Below are positions 1-6,715 of a stretch of 14,186 nucleotides of DNA, piece after piece. The stretch spans positions 1 to 14,186 of the forward strand of contig JBJOLU010000228.1 of the NCBI GenBank assembly GCA_046052705.1, in the 5' to 3' direction. The notes under the pieces were generated by a model. That model saw only the letters and a program-made list of their open reading frames with translations, was not told the origin of the DNA and did no database searches. This DNA is from JBBATK01 sp046052705 (lineage in GTDB: Bacteria > Bacteroidota > Ignavibacteria > Kapaibacteriales > NICIL-2). Position numbers and translations under genes: made by a program. Positions within the stretch are counted from its first letter, which is position 1. Every line of letters begins with the position of its first letter.

Positions 1-924
1 CAGACCTGGTGGCATTTGGCCATCTTTCGATTTCTCACCGGTCTGGGAATTGGCGGGGAACTGGTAAGTATCACCACATTCCTCTCGGAAGTTTGGGTGG
101 AGCGTTCACGCGCCTTTGCTATTGGTGTGCTACTGACCTCGTATCAGGCAGGTGTGCTAGTGGCCGGACTGGTCACACGGAATGTGGATTACTGGAGAAC
201 AGTATTCTTTATCGGAGCGCTGCCTGCGGTGCTCACTGTGTTTCTTCGAATGGCGCTTCGTGAATCGGAAAAATGGCGGAGCAGTGTGCAATCGTCGCAC
301 GAGGATCTGTCTCTGCTAGGCGAAGTACTATCGCCCGCGAATAGGCGCAATGCCATTCTTGGCGCCTTGGCCTTTGGGGGACTGCTCATCGGGTACTGGG
401 CATCCCTTGCGTGGATTCCCCAATGGGTGCAATCGTTTTTCCCTGCTTCCTATGCGGGCAATGTGGAGCGTGGCACAACATTATTCTGGCAAGGTCTTGC
501 AGCTGTGTGCGGCTGCGCAAGTGCGGGTTGGCTGTGCGAGCGCATTGGTCGCAGAGCTACCATCATGCTAAGCTATGCGGGATGCTTCGCGGCCTCGGCG
601 CTGTTGTTCTTATCGAACACCACGTTCTCTACGCAGATATATGTTCAGGTTGCTATACTGGGTTACTTCATTGGCTTGGCGCAGGCAATAATGTATATCT
701 ACTTGCCGGAGTTGTTCCCTACGCGCATCAGAGCAACTGCAGTGGGTTTCGGACTAAATGCCGGACGCCTTGCAACGGCGATAGCCGTGCTGTTTGTTGG
801 TACTATTGTGCAGCAATTTGGCGGCTACGGGCCTTCGGCATTATTCTTTGCGGGCTCCTATCTCATCGCTGTGATCGCTGCATTCTTCAGCAAAGAAACG
901 AAGGGCAAGGGCTTGCCCGCGTAA
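1..924 (+). CDS. MFS transporter, 5'-truncated by the window start
   Basis: This is the C-terminal part (307 visible residues) of a major facilitator superfamily permease in the inner membrane. The frame is open from base 1, so the true start lies upstream; the TTG at base 16 is not a credible start because the protein would lack its first helices. Near the start is RFLTGLGIGGE, the TM4-type motif of the sugar/metabolite:H+ symporter branch. A central loop follows around residues 95-115. The second half opens with several hydrophobic helices and holds the repeated loop motif CERIGRR and the late motif YLPELFPTRIRATAVGFG, typical of the same branch. The substrate cannot be told from sequence alone; aromatic acids, sugars or dicarboxylates are all possible. 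It converges on lpdA with a 40-base gap in which I see no clear terminator hairpin. Confidence 0.9.
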   Translation, partial: QTWWHLAIFRFLTGLGIGGELVSITTFLSEVWVERSRAFAIGVLLTSYQAGVLVAGLVTRNVDYWRTVFFIGALPAVLTVFLRMALRESEKWRSSVQSSHEDLSLLGEVLSPANRRNAILGALAFGGLLIGYWASLAWIPQWVQSFFPASYAGNVERGTTLFWQGLAAVCGCASAGWLCERIGRRATIMLSYAGCFAASALLFLSNTTFSTQIYVQVAILGYFIGLAQAIMYIYLPELFPTRIRATAVGFGLNAGRLATAIAVLFVGTIVQQFGGYGPSALFFAGSYLIAVIAAFFSKETKGKGLPA

Positions 925-964
925 GGTGTAAAGCGCGTACGATGAGATCTACGCCAAATCATGT

Positions 965-2368
965 TTAGAAGTTCACTGCTTCGCCATAAGCCAAGGCTGC
1001 GGCCTCCATCACAGCTTCGCTGAGAGTGGGGTGAGCGTGAACTGTTTTGAACAATGTTTGAGCAGTGCCGTCCAGTTCTCGTGCCAAGCCCACTTCGGCA
1101 ATAAGCTCGGTAACATCAGAGCCAATCATGTGAGCGCCAAGAATTTCGCCGTACTTGGCGTCGAACACAAGCTTCACGAAACCATCGTTCTTGCCGGTTC
1201 CGGTGGCCTTGCCGTTTGCGGTAAATGGGAACTTGCCAACCTTTACTTCGTAGCCCGCTTCTTTGGCTTTCTTCTCGGTAAGCCCCACGCTGGCAACTTG
1301 CGGTTGGCAGTAGGTACAACCCGGAATATTGCGATAGTTCACGCCTTGTGTGGCATGGCCGGCGATAAACTCGGCACATACTATGCCTTCTGCGGATGCT
1401 TTGTGCGCAAGCCAGGGAGCACCGGCAATGTCGCCTATGGCATACACGCCCGGCACATTGGTACGGCAAAACTCATCGATCACAACCCAACCGCGTTCAG
1501 TGCGAACGCCACACTCTTCAAGGCCGATGTTCTCGATATTACCCTGCACGCCCACGGCGTTGAGCGCTACGGAAGCTGTGATGGTTTGCTGTGTACCGTC
1601 TTTCTTTTCCACTACCACTTCCACATGATCGCCCACTGTTTTAGCGGATAGCACCTTGGTGCTTGTCATGATGGTCATGCCTTGCTTCTTGAAGTTGCGC
1701 TCGAGTTCTTTGGAAACGTCCTCGTCCTCCACAGGAACAATATTCGGCATCATCTCCACAATGGTCACCTTTGTGCCGAAGGAATTGTAGAAGTAGGCAA
1801 ACTCAACACCGATGGCACCGGAACCGATAACGACCATCGAATCGGGGATCTCTTGCTGAAGCATTGCTTCGGTGCTGGTGAGTATACGCTTGCGATCCAC
1901 TTCTATGCCCGGAATCATGCGGGTGCGTGCGCCGGTGGCAATAATGATGTTCTTGCACCGAATGATATCGGTAACCGTTCCATCGGTATCGCGAACTTCC
2001 AAAACACCCGGCGAGGTCATCTTGCCGGTGCCCTGAACCTGCTGCACTTTGTATTTCTTGAAGAGAAATCCCACACCTGCATTCATTTTGTCGGCCACGC
2101 CGCGGCTGCGCTTGATGACCTTAGGAAAGTCTACGGAGACTTCCGGAAGATTGAAACCGTAATCGCCGGCATGATCAAGAAACACGCGGTACTCTGCACT
2201 CTTGAGCAATGCCTTCGATGGAATACAACCCCAGTTCAGACATACGCCACCCAGGCGATCGCGCTCAACGCAAATGGTAGACAAGCCAAGCTGAGAAGCT
2301 CGAATTGCAGCTACATAACCGCCGGGGCCTGAGCCAAGTACTGCAAGGTCACAAGAATGTTCTTTCAT
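965..2368 (-). CDS. lpdA: Dihydrolipoyl dehydrogenase (E3)
   Basis: This FAD flavoenzyme reoxidises dihydrolipoamide in the pyruvate, 2-oxoglutarate or branched-chain dehydrogenase complexes, or in glycine cleavage, passing electrons to NAD+. It has 467 residues, the usual family length. Visible motifs in order: the FAD-binding GSGPGG at residues 12-17; the redox disulfide GGVCLNWGCIPSK with Cys43 and Cys48; a second Rossmann motif VIGSGAIGVEFAY for NAD; the FAD motif around YAIGDIAG; and the C-terminal dimer-interface HAHPTLSEAVMEAA with the catalytic His446/Glu451 pair. The ATG is preceded by GGAG with a 7-base spacer, a strong ribosome binding site that fixes the start. It lies downstream of sucC on the same strand, 160 bases away across a spacer with tandem repeats. 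No E1 or E2 gene is in view, so which complex it serves is unknown. Confidence 0.97.
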   Translation of the reverse strand: MKEHSCDLAVLGSGPGGYVAAIRASQLGLSTICVERDRLGGVCLNWGCIPSKALLKSAEYRVFLDHAGDYGFNLPEVSVDFPKVIKRSRGVADKMNAGVGFLFKKYKVQQVQGTGKMTSPGVLEVRDTDGTVTDIIRCKNIIIATGARTRMIPGIEVDRKRILTSTEAMLQQEIPDSMVVIGSGAIGVEFAYFYNSFGTKVTIVEMMPNIVPVEDEDVSKELERNFKKQGMTIMTSTKVLSAKTVGDHVEVVVEKKDGTQQTITASVALNAVGVQGNIENIGLEECGVRTERGWVVIDEFCRTNVPGVYAIGDIAGAPWLAHKASAEGIVCAEFIAGHATQGVNYRNIPGCTYCQPQVASVGLTEKKAKEAGYEVKVGKFPFTANGKATGTGKNDGFVKLVFDAKYGEILGAHMIGSDVTELIAEVGLARELDGTAQTLFKTVHAHPTLSEAVMEAAALAYGEAVNF

Positions 2369-2528
2369 GCTTTTTCTCCGGTTCTAGTTCCGTCGTTGTA
2401 CGATGATGTTTTTCAGAGTTTTTTGGTATTCGTCGAAGAAGTTCGAAGATGTTCAACGATGTTCGAAGATGTTCAACGATGTTCGATGAGCTACGCCGAT
2501 TACGCGACATGGTTTGCCACGCTGAGCA
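2369..2528. other. sucC-lpdA spacer
   Basis: This is the 160-base spacer between the sucC stop and the lpdA start. It contains the 10/20-base tandem repeats described separately, and the lpdA ribosome binding site (GGAGA read on the minus strand) directly next to the lpdA start. I see no convincing intrinsic terminator for sucC and no clear promoter box. It is therefore undecided whether lpdA is transcribed with sucC or from its own promoter near the repeats. Confidence 0.6.
2441..2490. repeat. Tandem 20-bp repeat made of two 10-bp half-units
   Basis: Two perfect copies of GTTCGAAGATGTTCAACGAT lie at 2441-2460 and 2461-2480, followed by a partial third copy (GTTCGATGAG). Each 20-mer is itself two related decamers, GTTCGAAGAT and GTTCAACGAT, and the preceding CGTCGAAGAA (2431-2440) keeps the same register. 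The basic period is therefore 10 bases, close to one DNA helical turn. The array lies in the leader of lpdA, about 75 to 120 bases before its start codon. Its function is unknown; slippage-generated filler and a phased protein-binding array are both possible. Confidence 0.9.
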
Positions 2529-3779
2529 CTATGCCTTCAGCGCGTTGGTGACGGCCTTTGCCGCATCATCCAATGTAGCTGCAAGGAAAAAGTTCATACC
2601 GCTCTGCTTGAGAATCTCGCGAGCTTCCACGGCATTGGTGCCGTCCAGACGCACGATCAAAGGAACGTTCACCGTTACTTGCTCAAGAGCCTTAAGAATA
2701 CCGTTTGCTACGCGATCGCACCGAACGATACCGCCAAAGATGTTGATAAGAACTGCCTTAACATTTTTATCGCTCATCATGATACGGAAGGCATTGGCAA
2801 TGCGCTCAACATTGGCTCCACCGCCCACGTCCAGGAAGTTCGCGGGGCTGCCGCCTGCAAGCTGAATAATATCCATGGTAGCCATTGCAAGGCCTGCACC
2901 ATTTACCATACATCCAACGTTGCCGTCCAGCTTGATGTAGTTCAAATTGTACTTGTTTGCTTCGTGTTCCAGCGGATCTTCTTCGTCCACATCGGCAAGA
3001 GCAGCATAATCCGGGTGACGGTATAATGCATTGTCATCGAAGTTTACCTTGGCATCCAAAGCGATGAATTCATCGTTGTCCGTTACGACCAAGGGATTTA
3101 CCTCCAGCATGGAACAATCCATTTTCTCGTAGGCATTGTACAGCTTGGTAATGAAATCAACGAAGCTCTTAAAAGCTTTGCCTTCCAGGCCCAGGCCGTA
3201 TGCCAGTCTGCGCGCGGTGTAGCCCTGCAGTCCGCCCAGAGCCGGGTCTACGTGTTCTTTGATAATCTTCTCAGGCGATACTTCCGCAACGTGCTCAATC
3301 TCCACGCCGCCTTCGGTGCTTACCATGATGAGGTTTTGCGACACAGCACGATCCAAGAGAATGGAGCAGTAGTATTCTTTCTTGATGGGGGCACCTTCTT
3401 CGATAAACAAGCGGTGCACCACTTTGCCCTGATCGCCGGTCTGAATTGTTACCAGCGTGTTGCCCAATGTTTCTTTGGCAATCAAATATGCTTTGTGAGA
3501 AAGCGAGCCACTGTTGTCTGCCTTGATCACCGACACGCCGCGCAACTCTTTGCCGAACAGCTTGATGGCTTTGCCGGACTTCGTGTTGTGCACAACACCC
3601 TTGCCGCGCCCGCCGGCATGGATCTGCGATTTTACAACCAACACTTTGGTGCCCTTGCTCTCAAAATTGTCGTGAGCAACTTTGCCTGCTTCTTCTGCAG
3701 TGAATACAGCTTTGCCGCGCAGAACCGGGACGTTGTAGGAGCGGAGAAGGTCTTTTGCCTGATACTCGTGAATGTTCAT
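2529..3779 (-). CDS. sucC: Succinyl-CoA synthetase beta subunit (ADP-forming type)
   Basis: This is the beta subunit of succinate-CoA ligase, the TCA-cycle step that couples succinyl-CoA cleavage to nucleotide triphosphate synthesis. It works as a complex with the alpha subunit (SucD). The chosen start gives MNIHEYQAKDLL, the hallmark N-terminus of the family; a reading frame 20 codons longer exists but lies in the divergent promoter region. The protein has 416 residues, slightly longer than the roughly 390 of well-known homologues. The ATP-grasp domain shows VVKSQIHAGGRGKG (residues 48-61), and EVNPLVV with the nearby LDAKVNFDDNA carries the metal/nucleotide-binding acidic residues. The C-terminal CoA-ligase domain includes NGAGLAMATMD, the glycine-rich FLDVGGGAN and NIFGGIVRCD. 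No sucD lies next to it: upstream is a divergent gene and downstream is lpdA. Confidence 0.97.
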   Translation of the reverse strand: MNIHEYQAKDLLRSYNVPVLRGKAVFTAEEAGKVAHDNFESKGTKVLVVKSQIHAGGRGKGVVHNTKSGKAIKLFGKELRGVSVIKADNSGSLSHKAYLIAKETLGNTLVTIQTGDQGKVVHRLFIEEGAPIKKEYYCSILLDRAVSQNLIMVSTEGGVEIEHVAEVSPEKIIKEHVDPALGGLQGYTARRLAYGLGLEGKAFKSFVDFITKLYNAYEKMDCSMLEVNPLVVTDNDEFIALDAKVNFDDNALYRHPDYAALADVDEEDPLEHEANKYNLNYIKLDGNVGCMVNGAGLAMATMDIIQLAGGSPANFLDVGGGANVERIANAFRIMMSDKNVKAVLINIFGGIVRCDRVANGILKALEQVTVNVPLIVRLDGTNAVEAREILKQSGMNFFLAATLDDAAKAVTNALKA

Positions 3780-3928
3780 GGATCGTTCTTCTGAAATTGA
3801 AGGAAGATATATTTGTACAAAGTGATACATGGTCTGCAACTTCGCATCGCATATTGCGGCGTGGCGTTGCGCAGATCAGATTGCAAAATTACCCAAGCAC
3901 CTACAACTACCAAAGAAGCATTACTACC
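3780..3928. other. Divergent spacer between sucC and the PhnD-like gene
   Basis: This 149-base region must hold promoters for both directions. It contains the perfect 10-base palindrome TTTGTACAAA (3812-3821) overlapping a TATATTTG box (3808-3815) on the plus strand. Read on the minus strand towards sucC, a TTGCAG followed 16 bases later by TACAAA could act as weak -35/-10 elements over the same palindrome. No other structure is obvious. Confidence 0.5.
3808..3821 (+). promoter_or_regulatory. TAnnTTTG-like -7 box overlapping the palindrome TTTGTACAAA
   Basis: TATATTTG matches the TAnnTTTG -7 consensus of Bacteroidota promoters exactly, and its last four bases begin the palindrome TTTGTACAAA. 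A convincing -33 TTG is not present at the expected 19-21 base distance; GTTC is the closest. Transcription from here would give the PhnD-like gene a leader of roughly 100 bases. The palindrome is also close upstream of sucC and could be an operator acting on both sides. This is a candidate only. Confidence 0.3.
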
Positions 3929-4867
3929 ATGAAGAAAGCCGGCTGGTATATTATTCTTCTTTTGGCCATCCTTGTGAAGCTGAGTTTGGCGCCGTTTTTC
4001 CGTTCCGGCTCGGAGGAATTGGGCTCGGCGCGCAACCCCATTAAGCTGATGCTTACTCCCTCTGTGGAGGCGCACAAGGTTACGGCGAGTGCAGATTCAC
4101 TGGTGGCTTTTTTGAGCAGGGCCACGGGTTATTCCTTCGTGGCATCGGTTCCGGCAAGCTTTATCGTGGTGGTGGAGTCGTTCGGTAGCGGCGGCGTGGA
4201 CTTTGCCATTACCAATACATTCAGCTACATCAAAGCTCACGAAAAGTACGACGCGCATGCATCCATGATGGTGATTCGTCGCAACGGGGAACGGCGGTAC
4301 CGGGGAGAAATACTCACGCACGTAGACAACGGGATACAATCATTGGAACAACTCAATGGCAAATCATTCGCGTATGTAGATGCAGTATCTACATCCGGGT
4401 ATGTATTACCCCGAGCACTGTTGCAGTCGAAGAATATTCGTGTTTCGGATTCTGTCTTTGCCGGCAAGCACGATAATGTGGTCACGATGGTGTATCAGAA
4501 GCAGGTGGATGCCGGAGCCGCGTATTACTCCGCGCCCGATACCAAAACAGGGGAGATACTCGACGCCAGAGTTCGCGTGAAAACGCAGTTCCCTGACGTA
4601 TATGACAAAGTAAAGATTCTGGCTCTTACCGACGAAATTCCTAACGATCCCGTGGTGTTTCGTTCGGGCTTTCCGCCGGAAATGGAAGCAAAAATCAAAA
4701 AGGCATTGCTGGATTTTCAAGCCACGGAGCAAGGGAAGAAAGTACTGTTTGCCACATATAGTGTGGAAGGCTTGGCACCGGCATCCGACGCTGATTACGA
4801 TGATTTACGCCGCCTGATTCGCGGATTTGGTATAGACCTGAACAAAGCTCTTTCGAAGAAACGTTAA
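3929..4867 (+). CDS. PhnD-like phosphate/phosphonate-family periplasmic binding protein
   Basis: This is a predicted substrate-binding protein of the PhnD family (phosphate/phosphite/phosphonate ABC importers), exported to the periplasm. The start at MKKAGW gives 312 residues; the frame runs 58 codons further up, but through sequence with no export signal. Residues 1-3 are basic and 6-22 form a hydrophobic signal or anchor helix without a lipobox Cys. The mature part begins with a first strand (IKLMLTPS), then GGVDFAITNTFSY (88-100), the family's ligand-binding AYVDAVSTSGYVLPRALL (148-165, with Ser154-Thr155-Ser156), and DEIPNDPVVFRSG (235-247). This motif order is characteristic of PhnD proteins. 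No permease or ATPase gene accompanies it here, so it may be an orphan binding protein or work with remote components. The ligand is not certain. An HD-domain gene follows 12 bases later, suggesting an operon. Confidence 0.85.
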   Translation: MKKAGWYIILLLAILVKLSLAPFFRSGSEELGSARNPIKLMLTPSVEAHKVTASADSLVAFLSRATGYSFVASVPASFIVVVESFGSGGVDFAITNTFSYIKAHEKYDAHASMMVIRRNGERRYRGEILTHVDNGIQSLEQLNGKSFAYVDAVSTSGYVLPRALLQSKNIRVSDSVFAGKHDNVVTMVYQKQVDAGAAYYSAPDTKTGEILDARVRVKTQFPDVYDKVKILALTDEIPNDPVVFRSGFPPEMEAKIKKALLDFQATEQGKKVLFATYSVEGLAPASDADYDDLRRLIRGFGIDLNKALSKKR

Positions 4868-4879
4868 CGCCTGATTCGT

Positions 4880-5479
4880 ATGTATAACAAGACACATCTT
4901 ACCCAAAGCGAGCTGGAGTACTTACTCCACGACAAGATGAGCCTTGTGGATTTGCAAAGGGTAATGAGCGCCTACGAAATGGCGCGCAGCGTGCATGAGC
5001 AGCAAACGCGTCGCGATGGTACGCCGTACTTTTATCACTGTACTCGCGTCTGCAAGATTGTTATCGAAGAGCTGCGTCTGTATGATGCCGATTTGGTATG
5101 CGCTGTGCTACTACACGATGTGCTGGAAGATTCGAAGCAGATAACCAAAGAGATTATCTCGTACAACTTCGGTGAGTATGTGTCGTACGTTGTAGAGACG
5201 CTCACCAAGGACCTTAGCGCTCAAGAATTGAATTACGATGCCATTGATATAGCTCATGCGGAGCTGCTTAAACGATCGAGCGAAGACTGCTTGATCGTGC
5301 GCCTGGCGGCCCGTCTGGATAATTTCCGTTGCCTTGAATTCGATTTGAAAAGCAATCCCATCAAATACGTAAGCGACACCAGCGAGAGATACCTGCCACT
5401 GGCCGAAGGATCGCGTAACCAAGCATTACATGTACTCGTTACCGAAATGAAAATGGTTCGGAATAAGTTCCTGGGTTAG
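4880..5479 (+). CDS. Small HD-domain protein, RelA/SpoT-type ppGpp hydrolase-like, with altered metal site
   Basis: This 199-residue protein resembles the hydrolase half of RelA/SpoT enzymes and stand-alone small alarmone hydrolases, which cleave (p)ppGpp in the cytoplasm. Motifs visible in order: TRRDGTPYFYH with Arg44, Arg45 and His53; LLHDVLED with His79-Asp80 and Glu83-Asp84; ETLTK (106-110); and RLAARLDNFR (141-150) with Asn148. In the last motif the family normally reads KLADRLHNMR; the metal-binding Asp is Ala144 here (GCC), and the His three residues on is Asp147. Asp147 might take over as a ligand, or the protein may be inactive or have another substrate. There is no synthetase, TGS or ACT domain. 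It follows the PhnD-like gene after 12 bases with no clear ribosome binding site, so translation may depend on the upstream gene. Confidence 0.85.
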   Translation: MYNKTHLTQSELEYLLHDKMSLVDLQRVMSAYEMARSVHEQQTRRDGTPYFYHCTRVCKIVIEELRLYDADLVCAVLLHDVLEDSKQITKEIISYNFGEYVSYVVETLTKDLSAQELNYDAIDIAHAELLKRSSEDCLIVRLAARLDNFRCLEFDLKSNPIKYVSDTSERYLPLAEGSRNQALHVLVTEMKMVRNKFLG

Positions 5480-5504
5480 GAATGAAAACCCGTCCTTCCG
5501 TGCT

Positions 5505-6707
5505 CTACGCGGCCGGTGTAGCGGTATTCGTGGATTGGCCGGCAGAGAAAAATGTTTGCCGTAAAAACACGATCATGATACTTACCAATGCTGCTACCAC
5601 GCTGCCCAGCACAAGCATCCATACACGAGAAGGGGAAGACTTTTTATCCGGCGGGAATGCCGGATCAATTACCTGTACGGTAGGAACATCGCGCTCTTCC
5701 TGGATGGACTCCTGCATACGTTGTGATTCCAGGTACGCATTTACCTGCTCCAAAATCTTGATGTCGCGAACCAGGTTTACATATCCCATGGATATTTCCG
5801 GCAGAGTGCCCACCGGAATCGACAGCTGGTCGTTAGCTCCAATGCCGCCATTCTGCGCCTGCGCAAACTGGGCCTGAAGCGACGACACTTTAGTTTCCAA
5901 TGCCTTCACGTACGGAGTATTCTCTTGAAACTGCTCTCGCCCTAAGCGCAATTCAGTCTCAGCTTTTGCCAGCTCTGTACCAATCGAAACGGCATTGGTA
6001 ACAAGAGCTTCTGCTTGAGTTTCCGGCGTGTAAATGTGATACTTCTTCTGGTATTCGATCATGGTCTTTTGCAGAGAATCAATCTTACCGTGATTCGTAG
6101 CAAGAACTCGCTCGATATACATACGGGCTTTGCGGGCAGTGCTGTTGGTCTTCGATCTGTTTGCACTATCAAGACCGGCTATAGCAGCATTGCACATCTG
6201 AGCGGCAATCTCTGCTGTTAAGCGTTGTTCTGCTTGTGAAGCCAGAAAAGGAGTTTGCATAAGGCACGAAACAGTAATAACGCCGCTTGTGCGCTTGGCA
6301 TCCACGCTCATTAACTCCAGCACGGCCTTCTGGCGCTCTTCGCGTGTTTGGTCGCGAAACAACCACACGGTGTCGAGTCTGCAGGTGCGGATAATGTAAT
6401 CGGCATTTGTTCGCGATTGAACAATCTCTACCATGCTCATTGCCGAGCTTGCACCTGCTCCGGCACCGCCTGTTACAAAAGCAGGTATTCCGCCAAGTAG
6501 AGACGACATCGAATTCGACTTTGTGTCCGTGGCCACCAGCTTAGCTCCGGCCTCGAATGTTTGCCGCATCACAAAACTGTACCCGAGTATCAGCACAGCA
6601 CAAACAGCGGTGAATCGCAGGATGAACCGTGTGTTGTTTCGGACCAAGTCCGGAATGGAAATGGTGTTCTCTGTGGGCGCCAACTGTGGTGTTTGGGTAG
6701 TATTCAT
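5505..6707 (-). CDS. Wzz/PCP-type polysaccharide chain-length or export co-factor
   Basis: This inner-membrane polysaccharide co-polymerase-like protein of 400 residues probably controls chain length or spans the periplasm to the outer-membrane exporter. Its topology is typical: a short cytoplasmic N-terminus, a transmembrane helix at about 29-47, a large periplasmic part, and a second helix at about 362-383 with a short cytoplasmic tail. A Gly/Ala-rich segment lies at about 71-90. Residues of roughly 190-290 are helical and rich in Glu, Gln, Lys and Ala, fitting the long coiled coil of the family. The Pro-rich VIDPAFPPDKKSSPSR just before the second helix is the hallmark of Wzz/Wzc proteins. 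The C-terminal tyrosine kinase domain of Wzc is absent. The start lies 8 bases after the Wza-like stop, so the two are almost certainly co-transcribed. It converges on the HD-domain gene with a 25-base gap. Confidence 0.88.
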   Translation of the reverse strand: MNTTQTPQLAPTENTISIPDLVRNNTRFILRFTAVCAVLILGYSFVMRQTFEAGAKLVATDTKSNSMSSLLGGIPAFVTGGAGAGASSAMSMVEIVQSRTNADYIIRTCRLDTVWLFRDQTREERQKAVLELMSVDAKRTSGVITVSCLMQTPFLASQAEQRLTAEIAAQMCNAAIAGLDSANRSKTNSTARKARMYIERVLATNHGKIDSLQKTMIEYQKKYHIYTPETQAEALVTNAVSIGTELAKAETELRLGREQFQENTPYVKALETKVSSLQAQFAQAQNGGIGANDQLSIPVGTLPEISMGYVNLVRDIKILEQVNAYLESQRMQESIQEERDVPTVQVIDPAFPPDKKSSPSRVWMLVLGSVVAALVSIMIVFLRQTFFSAGQSTNTATPAA

Positions 6708-6715
6708 GGGTATTC

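Noticed and set aside
16..924. TTG at base 16 as the true start of the MFS gene
   Set aside because: The frame is open to the window edge and the protein would begin within the fourth-helix region, so the gene is truncated by the window.
925..964. Bidirectional terminator between the MFS gene and lpdA
   Set aside because: No stable hairpin followed by T residues is visible on either strand.
1031..2332. Long plus-strand open frames opposite lpdA (about 206 and 216 codons)
   Set aside because: They are antisense to a clear full-length lpdA and show no recognisable domain; open antisense frames are common in such coding sequence.
2441..2490. Possible CRISPR array at the 20-bp repeats
   Set aside because: The repeats are directly adjacent with no unique spacers and there are no cas genes.
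3252..3794. A 180-codon plus-strand open frame opposite sucC
   Set aside because: It is antisense to sucC with a His/Phe-rich composition typical of a shadow frame, and has no recognisable motif.
3755..3928. Upstream extension of the PhnD-like gene
   Set aside because: It would overlap the sucC start and place 58 residues without an export signal before a clear N-terminal hydrophobic signal segment.
5480..5504. Terminator between the HD gene and the Wzz-like gene
   Set aside because: The 25-base convergent gap has no stem-loop and is too short to hold a typical intrinsic terminator.
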